Shown here: in pieces, positions 1 to 14,300 of the stretch
How the letters are laid out: each line of letters starts with the position of its first letter
Position numbering within the stretch: the first letter of the stretch is position 1
Assembly (NCBI GenBank): GCA_014607495.2
Contig: CP053166.1
Coordinates: 9,938,455-10,002,454, forward strand
Direction of reading: 5' to 3'
Length of the DNA stretch: 64,000 bases
Source of the DNA: Carposina sasakii
Taxonomy: Eukaryota > Arthropoda > Insecta > Lepidoptera > Carposinidae
Program-made: the position numbers and the translations under genes
Notes under the pieces: generated by a model
What the model saw: only the letters and a program-made list of their open reading frames with translations
What the model was told of the DNA's origin: nothing
The model's database searches: none

Positions 1-328
1 TCCGTTTCCCACGATCGGTGGTGCGGGCTGGTGCGCGTCCGTCCGTAATATCACGCACCGTGGGAACCCACCTTTAAAGATCGTAGGTATAATAGGTAAA
101 GTGAAGTATACTCGTATTAACGCCAACTACGTGTTGCAAATTGTTACCTATACAGGCTGTTAAAAAAGGGATATGTTAAACGAAAAGCTATGAAAATAAT
201 CCACTATACACACCTATCCACAAAAGAGACAAGAGTTGTTTTTTAGTTAAAAAGGCTTGTATTAAAATACTTGACTAATAACTGTACCTACAGGGTGTCT
301 TTTGCTATGTCTTTTAAAACCGTTTCAG

Positions 329-3300
329 ACACAAAAGGCCATAGATGTGGTTCGAGCTAAGATCTTGGCGAATAAGCATACAGTTTCAATGACTAGGATG
401 GATGACGAGATTCTATATTGGAAAACTAGAATTAGTGAATTCACCGAATTAGAAACGGATTTTAAGGAATTAAAACTTCACTTACACAAAGTTACAGAGC
501 AAGAAAACATTTTTAGAACTAAAATGTAAGTGAAATATGTTGTTTAAACGCACTCCGGCCAGATGGACCAATGACTTAAAGGTTGGTAGTGACTGGATGG
601 CAAAAACGGGAGATAGAGCCTTGTGGTGTGCCCTGGGGGAGGCCTACGTCCAGCAGTGGGCTGCGAAAGGCTGATGTGTATGTTCATTCATTAATTTAAT
701 ATTAACTAGTTGACTGGAAAAAATCTCTGTTAGTGATAATCTCGCCTTTGTAAGTAAAAAGGCGAGATGTAAGTAAGTACATTATCTTTGTAAATTTTTA
801 TTTTAAATCTTTTTTTTTCTATTAATAAAGAATAAAAGTCATAAGTTTAATAAGTACATACTCGTAGCTAAAGTGTTTAGTTCAATAAATTCGACTGGCT
901 ATTCATTCACACACATGTGCTTTCTCTACTTGGTTATCCTTGGATTATTTTGTTATAAGTACTTAATCATTTATGTGCTTATACATTAACATTTACTAAG
1001 AAGTAACTTTAAAGCATCATGCTACGAATGTGTACCACAAAAAGTGCTACCTAGACTACGAAGGTGTGTTACGAACAATCAAAAAAGCGAGGCAGGTGTT
1101 TTGTGGTGTGCGCGGAGCGACTGTGTGGCGTGTAGGCATGGGCTAATCATATCCGGGAAAGGATTGAACATGTAGCAAATCACTCCGACTATGGATATAT
1201 ATCCTTTTAACATATCCAACTCCGCGTGCATGTCCGGGAACGAAGAGATTAAGTGGAGCGAGATATGACTGGGATTGGTTTGGTTAGGTTGTTGTAGGTG
1301 TCCTTTTAACAGATCCAACTCCGCGTACATATCCGGGAATGAAGAGATTAAGCGAACCGAGATATGATTGAGATGATCTATCCAAATAATAATTAGAATA
1401 TTTGAGACGTATTTAAAAATCACTAAATAGGTACACTAAAACTATTGTCCTAAAAATAATTCCAAATCCAAACAGCTTTTATTTACATTAAAAACAAAAT
1501 ACTTAAGATCAAATATAAAACGGAATAAATAGAAATTTTGAAAATTATAATTACGAAAACAAATATTTATACTAAACGGCATGCCTGTCGTTCGTGAGTA
1601 TTCGTATATACTCGTGTAATGTCGTTACATTCGCGCTCATGCGTCTACTGCGATAGTACCGCGCGTTCCGGCGCGTTCGCATTCCGTCTCGCTCACTTAT
1701 TCTTATCTTCGGCATTATTCGGTAGGTCGGAGTGGGTCGGATATAGGATATGGTAACTTTCTTTAAAGTGAAGGAGTTGATTCATATCCTCCTCTGGATA
1801 TATATCCGAGGATATAGTTGTGTCCGGAGTTACCCATGTCTAGTGGCGTGGGGGTCGCCACACATATGTCAAACACTAACAATTTTTTTTAGAGCAACGC
1901 GGGCTTCCTTCGAATTTTCGGTTTGCTCATGGCTTTGTCTATGCAAATTACGTAATTTTATTTTTGCACGCTACTTTTGCATAAGCGCCACGTGACAGGG
2001 CGAAGGGTTACCTTACATTGACTGTACGTACCTTCATGAAACTAAACATTAACAGATCATTGAAGCAACCAAACGAGTGCTGGGAAATGATAGGTGAGAA
2101 CTACCGCCGGCGAAAGGAAAAATTGGAGGCGAAAGTAGATGAAGCTGCGGTGGCTATCATGACTTTTTTCACAGCTAAAGGTAAATAACATAATAAGGCT
2201 TTCTGGTGAATATACTTATATAGAGTAGGACGTTTCTATGTACATCTATTTACCCGACTTTGCCAGATGGAGCTGCATCTCCTTCCGTACATGTCGTAAG
2301 AGTCGGCTAATGAACTTAGGGGTGCTCCCCGAAGCATAGAGGAATAAGATCTATGCCCGAAGCGATAAGCTATAGCAACTTCTTACTGATCTTCACTACT
2401 CTACGTTTGTCTCCGCTACACTAAGCGAGGCTTTGGGATCTTAGTCGAGATCCTACAGCCTCGTTGTTTATGTATTTAAGTATATAATTATGTAAAGCGT
2501 GTTAATATTTTTTTAAGGCGATGACAGTGTGCAGTACGAAGACGACATAGGACCATACACAATATGCAACTATGGTCACCAAGTATACCATTTCGATTAC
2601 GGACTAATTGATTACCACTTCACCTGCGACGGGAATAAGCAATGGGTTAGCCATTTGTACTAACTCCATTTTAAATTGCTCAGACTAAGATTTAAAATAT
2701 TTATGATCTTTTTGGTATAGCGAATAAAGCAGGCCAATGCGTGCTCGACTATGTATACAGGATGTAACAAAAAGGGTATGTTAAGCAAAAAGCTATGTAA
2801 ATAGCCCACTGTAGAGAACCTATTCACAAAATTTGAGACCCAAAATCACATGTTTATTTTTCCCGATAGTATGGAGAATTTTTTAATATTTCAGGAATTT
2901 TCATATAATCTTGAAAAATAAAAATGTGATTTCGAGTCTCAAATTTTGGAAATAGGTTCTCTATAGTGGGCTATTTGCATAGCTTTTCGCTTAACATACC
3001 CTTTCTGTTACACCCTGTATAAGTGAATGAATTTGTAACTACATCTTTTTTCGCCTATTTCGCTGTCCTTTTTGGACCGTTAGTGAGAGTGTAGGCGATT
3101 CTAGCAAGACCCAGGTGTCATATATTATGTTTGGAGTGAACCTTGTAGCCTACTAGCGGTGTAAACTTTAGAATTCCCGTTTTTATCGGATATGTGGGAG
3201 ATCCCTTCTTAATAAACCTATACGTCACGGTCCACATGTTTCTTGCTTTAATAGTATTGCCTCGGCGTTAATGAATCTGTCAGGACATAATGTTATATTA

Positions 3301-6172
3301 TAATTTAAGCTACATAACAGCCAAGTTTAATCAAAATTCGTTTAGTAACTTCCAAATATCAAATTAGCGAAAACAAAACCTTTTATTATAATTTTCTTGA
3401 GCAGGAGAGTAACTACATAACACCTTATTACTTCGACGAGAACGGCCGCTACATCCTCGGTCCTAATAAAGAGAAAGTGTATCAATATGCCCCCTGTGGC
3501 AGTACGTACAAGTTGGACGAGGACTGCACCTTCGAGAAGACCAGCGCAGACTGTGGTCACAGCGAACAGGTGAACAAGAAATGTAAGACAAGGATAAGAA
3601 ACTTCGATCCACCTACTATGTTACCGTTTTGTGAACCTGTTAATATAAAAGGTATTATTTTTGTAGTTTTACTGTTGCTTTTATCCTTTGCTGATGCGGG
3701 GCTTCATTAGAATACATCAGATAGATTTACATAATGTCTACCCCTCTATGCCCAACGTGGCTTTGGGATCCCTTTTATGATTTTGCAGTTCTGGCTACAT
3801 CGCAAACACAACCATGTCTATATGTTTGTATGTGTTACTATACTAGGTAGTCGCAGTTCTTATAATTTCATTCATTCACCTAAAACAAAGCCGAAACAGA
3901 AACGTTGTCCATTCTCGGCGCAAAGCAAGTGCACCTTTACAAAGTTTTCATACGTTCGATAAATATTGTAACTTTGTCTAAGTCTTACAGTTATACGGGG
4001 TGTAAAAAGACAACGATGTTTTTTTAATACCTCGTATTCTTTGTAAGGTTACGATCGTTTTCTCCAATGGAACCAACCCTGGGAAACGACAAAAAAAATA
4101 TGAAAAAATACTGTCATTTTATTGCAAGCAATGTATTCGTTTGATGCTCAAAGTACAAATATACCTACAAAACTAACATTATAACATTTTGACATGGTAT
4201 CTTTGAAAAAATGTTTGATAGATTTATATAAAAAAATGATAATATTAATGTAACTTTGGACCTCAATATCTTGGAAACCCGTGGTTTCCCAGGGGTGCTT
4301 CCATAGAAAAAAATGATCGTGATTTTACAAAGAATACGAGGTATTAAAAGAACAAAGTTGTCTTTTTACACCCAGTATAATAATAGTTTATTTATTAGGA
4401 AAACTAGACTCGGAGACTGTAAAGTACTTGTGGGATACTTTCGGCTCCATCTTACCATACGCCTTGCATGACGTGGAATCTGCTCGCCCCAAGAATCCTA
4501 TACATCTGCTGGCCCACAAGATTCTGTTCTATAAGTATGTATACACACATAAAATGTGAGAGACTTTCTACTTTAAAAACGATTTCATTAGTTGGTACCT
4601 TGTGATATGCTGAAAGTGGATGTGGGTTTTTGTTTTTAAATTTTTTATTTACAAAAATCCACAGCACTTTTTTTATGATCCTGCAATTCAGGCTACCTAG
4701 TCTTGTATACATGTATGTATGAATATACCTAGTTGAAAAACTAGGTTCTAACTTACATACATACATATAATCACGCCTTTATCCCTTACGGGGTAGGCAG
4801 AGCACTAAGGGCCGATAGGACCACATGGTGCCACTTCTGACCAATTTTGAGGGTATAGTTGAAATGTACAAGTTCGGTTAGTAGTGACAGGTGGTCAGCC
4901 CATCGCCTACAAAACACCAAGACCCTCTTGTCCCTCTACTGACTTGTACAGTATGCCTGGGAAGAGAAGCAGCTGTAGTATTATACGTTTTTTTTTTTCA
5001 CTCCCAGAGCAGCATAGAAGAACTTACTTACGGTTCTACTAACGGTTCTAACTTAATTCGTGTTAACTTTAGAATTCCTGCTTTAGTTCCTGTTCCCGCG
5101 AAAAATTATTAGAAAAAAAAATCTTCTTCATTCTCTTCCTTTGTCATACAAATAACAGACCATCCAAGTTTCAAGTGTCTAAGATGAGCAGGTTAAGCTG
5201 TGCGTTGAACCATCAGGCGGGACGTAGCATTTTTAGAGGCCATTTAAATAATTATATGAATTTTCTAATCCCACAGGTACCATAGATCACATGACGAACT
5301 AAAAAAGAAACAAGATGAAGCGCAGAAGTATCGTGCTGATCTTGAAATAAAAAAGAATGAAGTTAGTATTTATTTGGTTACTTTACCTACCACATATCAC
5401 CTAAATAAACTGAACTTATTTATAACGAACATAATCGCCAAGCTGTGTGGTGTCGGCAATATAGAATAGCACAACCCTTAGGCGTCTGCCCGTAGGTATC
5501 GTTAGAGGAGATTAAGGGTTTCCGTTAGGTGGGCAGCGGCGCCTCCCGTGGTGATAACATAGTCCGAAAATCAGACTGCGGTCACCAACCCGCCTGCCCA
5601 GCATGGTGACAGTTGTAGCCTTATGGCGTGCGCTGGGGGAGGTCTACGTCTAGCAGTGGACTGCAATATGCTGATGTACTGTGTATGCGTGTGTGTATAA
5701 TGGCCGAGCTATATGTGGAGCTAGTGTCTGTCAGGAGAATAGCACTTATGTCAGGAGACTAGCCCCTATGTCAGAAGAATAGGAGCTACGTCTGTATATA
5801 TATTAACTCCTATGTCAGAATGCCTATGAGGCGTGCTCCGGGCCATAGCCAAGTTGTAGAGGCCCTTTTAAGAGAATCTTAATATGGTGTGGGATACACA
5901 TGCCGGATATCTACCATCGCCGAGCACACAATATACACCCGGCAATGGCCCCCACCTATGCAGGACTATTATATTTTTCATCGTATTATCATAACGTATT
6001 AAAAATAATTATTCTCTATATGCAGCTTGCCAGTTCAAATGCATTGTTATGGAAGTCAAAGCAGGTGAAACGTCAAGAGATGGACAACGCAGAGGATACA
6101 AAATGGCCCGCGACAAATTATTATGCTGCTTATTATGCTTTTTTATCATTGGTCAATTACAACTACGAGTAG
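329..6172 (+). CDS. Dpy-30-motif tandem gene, copy A (3' part, exons 3-9)
   Basis: This is the downstream part of a gene whose first exons lie left of the window. Exons, numbered by copy C, are 329-525, 2056-2180, 2518-2645, 3405-3651, 4399-4534, 5277-5361 and 6026-6172 (stop TAG). Each is bounded by AG and GT, and the phases join into 354 residues without a stop. Exon 3 is a charged amphipathic segment. Exon 4 is three codons shorter than in copies B and C. Exon 5 carries the YGHQVYHFDY...DYHFTCDG pattern. Exon 6 is the Cys-rich module (YAPCGSTYKL, SADCGHSEQV). Exon 7 matches the Dpy-30 motif (YLWDTFGSIL, then NPIHLLAHKIL). Dpy-30 motifs mediate dimerisation or docking in axonemal radial spokes and histone methyltransferase complexes; which applies here is unknown. 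All seven exons are open and copy A looks functional. I see no convincing poly(A) signal of its own before the repeat that begins near 6373. Confidence 0.8.
1190..1375. repeat. Imperfect tandem duplication in intron 3 of copy A
   Basis: The unit TCCTTTTAACAKATCCAACTCC...GAAGAGATTAAG, then CGAGATATGA, occurs twice about 115 bp apart (from 1200 and from 1300). This produces the repeated FPDMxAELDxLKG words in a - strand frame, which is not a gene. Confidence 0.75.
2754..3021. mobile_element. Palindromic MITE, TATACAGGRTGTAACA family
   Basis: The ends TATACAGGATGTAACA and TGTTACACCCTGTATA are complementary. The whole 268 bp folds back on itself (AAGCTATGTAAATAGCCCACT against AGTGGGCTATTTGCATAGCTT). 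This is the best complete copy in the window, in intron 5 of copy A. Confidence 0.85.
3992..4379. mobile_element. Second palindromic MITE type in copy A
   Basis: The arms are inverted: TATACGGGGTGTAAAAAGACAA at the left against TTGTCTTTTTACACCCAGTATA at the right, with AATACCTCGTATTCTTTGTAA mirrored inside. It ends 19 bp before the Dpy-30 exon at 4399, so its right end is next to that exon's splice acceptor. Confidence 0.82.
4754..5035 (+). repeat. Lepidopteran interspersed repeat (ATACATACATATAATCACGCC type), copy 1
   Basis: It runs from ATACATACATATAATCACGCC through TTACGGGGTAGGCAGAGCAC to TTTTTTTTCACTCCCAGAGCAGCAT. It is nearly identical to 15003-15275. Because it lies in introns of two paralogues at different places, it is an independent insertion. 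Confidence 0.75.
5440..5675 (+). repeat. Second long copy of the CAGTGGACTGCAAT repeat (copy A intron 8)
   Basis: It shares GTGTGGTGTCGGCA, GATTAAGGGTTTCCG, TCAGACTGCGGTCACC and TCTAGCAGTGGACTGCAATA with 10858-11105. Confidence 0.6.
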
Positions 6173-8344
6173 TACATAAACTGTTATATGCTAAGGTAAA
6201 GGCGCAATGCAAGGACTTTGTGCTAAACACTGCCTAGATTTGGTAGATTACTCCATAATTTTAGCTGTCATTTATAAACAGTGACTAACTTCAGACGCTG
6301 CGGTTGTATAATAAGTTAATAACACCGAAGATGGCGGACCTTTAATATTAGATTAGCTTAGAACTCCGGCTTAGAATCTTCTATATACATTTTATACATA
6401 TAATAAAAATGTAACGGATCGCTGTCTGTACATGGAAGATATATGAGAAAAAATATTATAGAATACCTTTATCAACGCAATAGTACCCAAAACAATGATT
6501 TTTGGAATTTTTATCTATTTGTCAGTGCGTTTGTGCACGGTAATCTAAGAAATGGCTAAACCGATTTCGATGCAGTTTTCAGGAATATATTGTGGCAGGT
6601 CCCACTTAACATGTAGGCTACTTTTTATCCCGGGAAAATGTTTTTATCCTGGATAATTTCGACATTTTGTTTTTTCTGTAGTCCAATCGGACGGAGTCAC
6701 AGCGTCTACTAGTAAGGAAATAAAATCCACATAAAACATGTTATTTCAGGGATAAAAGAAAGGGTTCCAAAACCTCTAAAAAACGTATGTTTTATATTTG
6801 GGTTTCTAGGTTAATTTACTTGTAATTTTTAAATACCTGTATTTTATGCCAACTTAGTTAAAAAAATTATTGAAATAAAATGTAATTTAACTTGATATAC
6901 GGAATTTTTATTTAGTTGAATGCAAACAAGATAGTTTATTATAGTTCATGAAGGACCTTCAGTTATAGGTAGAGATATGAGCCCAATCCACGAGGAAATC
7001 CTTTGTATGGTGACTCCACATTAATTTCTCCGTTCCTAATATTTTGCAGGATGATAAAGTAAAGTCAATAAATTACGATCATTAAAAATTCCAGGATTTT
7101 TTCGATTTAGAACTTTGTTTTTTTTTTACCAAAATAAGAAAATCACGTATAAATCGCTGCGGAAAATTTCTCTGTCCGAAATTCCTTCTGTATATGTCAG
7201 GCAGGATATATTAATAAGTACTATATAAATGTAATGAAATCCGGGAATATTTCGACTTCGGAGAGCCACAACTCTGAAATTATCTTTTTCTGATATAATT
7301 TTCTTGGGAAAAATCCTCCGTTCATTTTTATTTTTTTGTTTGTGTTAATTTGCTTTGATGCATCGCCTAACACAACAATCCAAATGATTTTCGTTTCGAA
7401 ACACAGCTGTTTAGTTTTTTGGCTATATGGTCTTTTGAAAAAATTCTCCGTTCCTTTTTATTTACTTTTTAGTATCTCTTACCTGGCTTGGAGTGAGTTC
7501 TCATTTCGAAACAAACTATATCCATCCAATCGTGTACATAGTAAGAACAACGTTCTTCATTATTATAACATCACGTTGTATTATATGAGGTGGACTTCTT
7601 TATATGAAAACCCACACTCAGCGCGCTCACTCTTCGGGGGCAGCACAAGGGTAAAGTCTTGCATGCTTAAATACATACGAATACCAAACAATTTGGTAGA
7701 AAGCTGAAGCTGACTTTACCTGACCGATGATTGGTAATTTCTATAACAGATCTTGAGAGATTTTTTGCATATCTCAAATCTAATATGACTGCATCTCTGT
7801 TCTAGGAAACAATGGACTTTGATGGTAATATAATAGTAGGCACTACCTACAATAGAGACAATTTCCTATTTTCGTCCGCCATTCCATATAGGATTTCAAC
7901 TTGTAGGTATATTTTATAATTTCAATATACCTTGTAGGTATATTGATTCAGGGAGTCATGCCCAGTAGGGAACCCGCACCAGACACCCACGTAAGGCTGG
8001 TAGACTTTCCAAGTCAGAAAACCTTTATATTACCCATCACAAAGATCCCCACACCATATACATATAATCATATATTTGAAACCTACATACTGAACAAGAG
8101 TAAGAATACTGGAATCGTAGAAAGAGTAGATTCATAGTCAAAGACTGGAATACTGGAGAAAAAATAGGCACGCCTTCATGACTTTCACAACCTGACAGAG
8201 ACTGTCTTTAAATGCCAACATCAGTCATCATGTCGAATAAAAATTTTGCTAATACTGAATAATTTTTGCGTATTTTTGTGAGATTTTTACCTATATTTCT
8301 TCTACGAATATTCTATACGTCGTCTTCTTTGCTATCACAAAATA
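6173..8344. other. Spacer between copies A and B
   Basis: It holds the Helitron-like repeat at 6373-6713 and otherwise AT-rich sequence with short chance frames (for example 7336-7707). No exon of the gene family is recognisable. The promoter of copy B should lie near 8150-8340, but I see no clear TATA or initiator motif. Confidence 0.5.
6373..6713 (+). mobile_element. Helitron-like repeat downstream of copy A
   Basis: Same family as 50593-50869: AATGTAACGGATCGCTGTCTG, ATCCCGGGAAAATG, and end CTACTAGT. The central part matches closely, with a small insertion. Confidence 0.6.
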
Positions 8345-11300
8345 ATGGATAAACACAAACCAAAAGAAAGTAGGCCGGGCGAAATGGAACTTCCCAGGGA
8401 GTTTGCCTATCGCCTGCGGGAATTACAGCTCCATCAAGAACCTCACCTGCTGTTGAACAATGAAATCGAGACCAAAATAAAGCAATACGTCCGTTGGAAC
8501 GACCGCGTTAAGTTGACAAAAGATAAATACCAAATGTACTTCGGTGATATAAAGGTTCTTTTCAACAGCTTTATAAGATGCTGGACAGTGCTGATAGATG
8601 AAACTATAAAAGAGGCCGATCGATGGGTACATACAGCCACGAGGTATGATCTTCTGCAGCTTTTAGATCACACGATTGAACTCCAACAAGCAAAGCAATG
8701 CGACTTCAGTAAAGAGTTTTTACCCGCCAAAACTGATGCTGAAAGGAAAATTTACGAAACCCTAGAAGAAAGATTCAAGTGGTACCTTGAAGAACTGTAT
8801 GTCTTGAGAGAACGGATAGACAAACTTGATAAACTTGAAAAAGTTAGGAAGTTTACCAGAAAACATTTTAATAAGGTCGTTCATTTCGAGTCTGAAGCTT
8901 ATGGATTTACCCACCTGTTTCTAGCCATCAAAATAACAGAACATGTTAGTTTTAATAACTTTTTTATAAACCTTATGTTATACCCACAGTAGATACCATA
9001 TTAAATTCATCAATCGGTGATAGCTCAGTGGTTAAGACGTGCGCCTTCCTATCGGGGACGTAAGTTCGACCCAGTCACGGGTACAGACCTACCATAGAAT
9101 TTATTTCATTTACAGATTTTAATATTGTAAAATTGTCACTTAGCTCGTGCCTCGGAAAACAGGCAAAACTGTTGGTCTTACGCCTGATCTCTCTTCGGTC
9201 GTGACAGTTCCGACCCAACGGACTATGAGAGTGACAGAATAGAGAGTACATCTGTGTTTGCGCACACACTTGTGCACATATCTCGTACGCACCTAGCTAA
9301 TCTTCATAGAGGATGTCCGCCTTGACCGAAATACGGTCGGAAATATTATATACTTAATTACAATAACAATAATTAACAAATAGCGAAATACTAACTGTGT
9401 TATTAAACATTTTTGTATGTAGGTACATAGAATATCACATGAACGTACGAAAGTAAATAAGATCAGGCTTAATCATTATTATCCTCATTATATAGGATAC
9501 TAGTTTGTAACTACCCATCCTAAAAGCATCGCTTTAAACATGCATATTCACAAAACTCAACATTTAAATAAAAACTTTTTTTACCAATGTGCCAATAACC
9601 ATAGATTTAATCCCTCAATTTGTTTTAAAGTTTTACGAAATTCGCCTAAGTCTAGAAGAGATCCTCCTTCGGATAACAAAGGAACGCAATAAGATATGCA
9701 GTGAAGATGAGCAGAACGTGAATAAAATGATGAACGAACTTTACGACATGAACAGGAAACAGTGGGAAATCTGTCGGCTCGAGCATCGACGGTCTACCGA
9801 CTTGGCTGAAGTAAGTTAAGTTTTGGGGGAGACATACTCGTAATGTAAAAAATCATAAAAAGCTATTATGTCCTTGTTCTACCGACGGTGCGATATGTTT
9901 AGCAGTGGACTCTCCATTGGTGAAATGATGATGAAAAATTTCTCTCTTAGAGACAAGTACGCCTATAGGGAAGGCCTTTGTGCATTATCAATGTCATATT
10001 ATGTTTTTTGTGTATCAAATGTTTTAGTACAAGATTACAAAGACGTTCTGACTCAATGTTATTAGAAAAGAAAAACTTAGATCGATCAAACAATTTCTAC
10101 CCTTTTTGTTCATGCAATATTGACACTTAAGACGCCACAGTAAGAATGTGAAAAATCTATTTCAGATAGAAAAGGCTATAGATGTATTGAGGGCTAAAAT
10201 CTCGGAAAACAAATACGAAGCAGCACTCGCTAGAATTGACGAAGAAATAAATCATTGGAAGAACAAGATCCAAATGTTCGATGTTTTGGAAGCAGATTAT
10301 AAAGAGCTACAGAACCATTTAGAGAATGTCACGAAACAAGAACGAATTTGGTTATCAAAGAAGTAAGTACCAACGCCCGCAGCATGAACTTGGTGAGAGC
10401 AAGACATTTCACATTTATACGACAAATCCACAAAGCTATGTAATAACTCTAATAGACAAAGTAGGCGTATATATTTGACATGAAAAAATGGATTGCAAGG
10501 CACTTCTATCAGCGCATATTCATTGAGTCTAGTAAGCCTATCATGACCTGCGATACACGATATGATAAACCGATTTATCGACATTTAGCCTGTCAAAATA
10601 CTATAAACATAGCCGCCATGTTGAATTTTGTATAGTGCCGATACGATATCCACAATGCGTGGTCATGCTAGGGGGGCTGGCTCGAGAAGTATCTTTTCTA
10701 GCTCCGATTTTTTCACGCCATCTATCTACCTACTTACTTAGTCTAGTTATCACATAGCTCTGTGAATATCACGTTTAAATGTGAGATATCCCGCTTTCAC
10801 TGAGTTCATGCTACTGGCGCTGAATAAGTAATAGGTACTTCACACGCCGCTAGCCGCGTGGTGCCGGCAGAGTAGAGTTTGTACCACCCCATGCCTGCCC
10901 GTGGGTATCGTACGAGGCGATTAAGGGTTTCCGGGAGGTGGGCAGCAGCGCCTCCCGTGCTGAAAACATAGTCCGAAAATCACACTGCGGTCACCAACCC
11001 GCCTGCCCAGCGTGGTGACTATGGGCGAAACCCCCCTGTGGCAGTAGCCTTGTGGCGTGCCCTGGGAGGCTTACGTCCAGCAGCGGACTGCAATAGGCTG
11101 AAGACGACGAAGACTTCACACGCAGCACATACTGCACCCCAGAGAATGAATACTTTCATACTTTCTGCATGCAATCTAGTGATTCTAGCTTTTCGTAGTC
11201 AAGCTACCAAATTTTTACTACGTATACGCGCAACCGTTCGTAGCCCGCTACAAAACCGTGGCTCTACTACGAGACACGCGGGGCAATAGAATGTTCTATG

Positions 11301-14300
11301 ATTCCGCGTGCAGCGAGACATTGCGACTACTAATAGTAGTAACTAATTTATTAAGTAGAGCTACGAACCTTTAGAAAGGTAACTTTTTGCTAATTACTTA
11401 TTTGATACGATCTAAATATGAAATGTGGCTTAAGATGTTTTTATAGGTTTTCTTTACATAATAATATATTTTATATGATGCACACCCTATATTAAATCAT
11501 TGGATATTCCTTCACAGAGCGCTAAAACAGTGTACAGAGAAACATGAATGCATGGAGGCAATTGGTGAAAATTATAGAGAAAAAAAGAAAGTATTGCAGT
11601 CTAAACTAAACAAAGCCGCATTGGCTTTAATGTCTTATTTTACATTGAGAGGTAATTTTGTAGCTAAGTTAAAATCATACATACATACATACATTTGTGT
11701 ACAATAAAGAATAAGAGTTTAATATAGAATTGTATCATCAGTAGTTGGTCGGTAGATAGAAAAATGCAAAAACCTGATGATGCCACGGGTGTTGGGAAAC
11801 AATGTCGATTAAAATTTTAATTGGTTTTCAAACAATGGTTATGCTAGGTACTTGGATAAAACGCTTCCGTTGCGACTTAGTGTCTTGTGTTTGACTAACG
11901 GCCAATCCGAGGGTCAGCGGAGGGTATAGGGCCCGGTGGCGGGCGATCCCTCAATAGAGAAATAAGAGTTTAGGAAAGGATTTCTCAAAATTACCACGGG
12001 AACGCGAAAAGCTTTTAAAGTTTATGCGGACGAAATCTTTGGCATCCGCTAGTACATCTAATTTTGTATGAAATAAAGGCGAACAAAACTGCTCGAGCTG
12101 TGATGCTGATGTGATTTTATAAGTTCTTTAAAACGCTTGATCTTTCGCCTATCACAATTATTAAGGTTTTATTACCCAACCACCGCGAAATATGAGTGTA
12201 TGTAAAAATCTAGAACCTAAACGCGTCTCATTTGATCTCGGTGAATTGAGACATGATTAGATTCTATTTAGTCGTGAGCGTGACACTGAGTCAAAATTTT
12301 TACGCAGTCGGGTTTCGTTCATTAAATAAATGAGGTTATTTATCTTTTAGGTGCTGACCGTGTGCAGTATGAAGACGAAATAGGCTTACCTATTTGCACT
12401 TACAAGTGTACCATGACCACTACTTACGATTACCATTACTTGACGGCGACAAACACAAGGCAAGGTTTTATAAGATAAAAAATAAAGAATAATACATACA
12501 TAAAATTAATAAATAAAATAAATAAAATTATTACAAACATTTGGTTACATATAAAAACTTAAAATTTTTAAATAGGTAGTATATAAAATTTACCTATAGG
12601 CTGCCTGTCTTTAGGTTTCGAAAACTCATGATTAGAGCAGTAAATTAATAAATAAATGCATAAAAGATTCTTACATTTTGATCTATATAACTTTCTACAT
12701 AAAAATTAAAACTAAATAAACCTGTAAAAAAGAGTTACATTTTGATATACTATATAACTTTTTTTTTTACATAAAAATAATTTAAAACTATATATTTCTA
12801 TATCTACTGCGCTCTATTTAGGACAGTCCTGCAGACATTTGTAAACTTGTTTCTTACAATCAAAGTAATTGAGGTTATATATGTAATAAACTTTATTTAT
12901 TCTATTGTATAACAAGTGACCATTAGGCAAAAAATCTATTTGTAAAAGCAAACGGTGTTGAAGAAACAGTACAAACAATATCTTTTCCTTTTTGTTAGAG
13001 TCTACATAAGCAAGCCTGTGCTGTTTTAGAACTGGGCATTATAAAAAGCTGGCGAACGGTGGCACCGCCCAAGAATTATAAAGTAGGGAATTGGAAATAG
13101 GAAGGGACGAAACGGCACTGGTCTCACTTGAGCTGCTCGAGAGATAGTATGATGGTTTTTGGTCCACCCCATGCTGAAAGACTGAATCTATGGATTGCAA
13201 GGACCTGATAAACTTGTTTAATAATTTTGAATCACAATAAGCCGTAGTTTTTTGAATACATTGTAACTTCCGTACTCTACATTTCTTGTTTTGTCGGAAA
13301 AAGGGTTTCTCGAGTGTAACCCCAAGTATTTATTGTAATGTTTTTTGGATTGTGACAATTACAGGAGAGACCAGAAAGACATAAATGGGCATAAAGAATA
13401 AAACAAATATGGGTTTGGCGTTAAAATAGTACTTAGTTTTAAGCGTTTAGTTAGTAAATTATTTACAGTTATTTACAGTATTAAACCCTTGTTGTGCAAA
13501 TTAAAAACCACGTATTGGTGTTAGGGAAAAACGTATCATCAGCATAGGAAAATCTTGCCTTGCTAGATTTAGGTTACACAAGTCGTTAAGTAAATTAAGA
13601 ACAGGGTGACCCGGACTTCCCTGAGGGACTCCAAAGCTGGTGTTTTCTGGTCATCACTGATAAAGTTTTCATGACACATTGGTATCTGTTGCTAGTAGTC
13701 TGCTAGTAATTTATGTTGAGTGCCTCTTATACTAAGGATCTACTTTTTTAAAAGGATGGGTACAGATACCGTTCAAAAGCTTTTGTAAGTCCAGGAAAAC
13801 AGCCAAGTCTGTTTTCCCTTACCCAATTCTTGTGAAACATAGTTGGTAAAATACCGCAATCCGTCGAAAGCGAACAATTGGTTAGGTGACAGAAGATGTT
13901 TTTCTCAAGATAGTTGACTAGCTGTGTTAATGATCTTTTCTAAAATTTTTGAAATTGATGTAAGGATTTTACTATAGTTATTCACTCTGTCTTTACTTTC
14001 TTTGTGAATTTAAACTGCCTTTTTAAGCATTTTGAATATCTTTAGATAAGCCTATCGGAAAATATGTGTTAGGGGAGGAACAGAAATGTTTATTGCTTAA
14101 GTATTTTATTACTTTTTATCCCAGCCCACGGCGCAGTACTTTTAGACCTGAGATGATGCGTGTGACCATTTTCCTGTGTCCAATAAAACAAAAGATTTGG
14201 TAGTCAACCAGAAAAGTTTGGAGGGAATATTATCGTGTGCCGGAATTTTTCGAAATTTTCAGCGATTCTTTCCTATATTTACAAAGAACTTATTGACCTA

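Noticed and set aside
1079..1423. 114-codon frame on the - strand with repeated FPDMxAELDxLKG
   Set aside because: It results from a short tandem DNA duplication in an intron; no family resemblance.
7336..7707. 123-codon frame in the spacer after copy A
   Set aside because: AT-rich chance opening without motifs, and no splice-consistent partners.
9014..9080. tRNA-like sequence with A and B boxes
   Set aside because: No acceptor stem pairing, and it continues into a SINE body.
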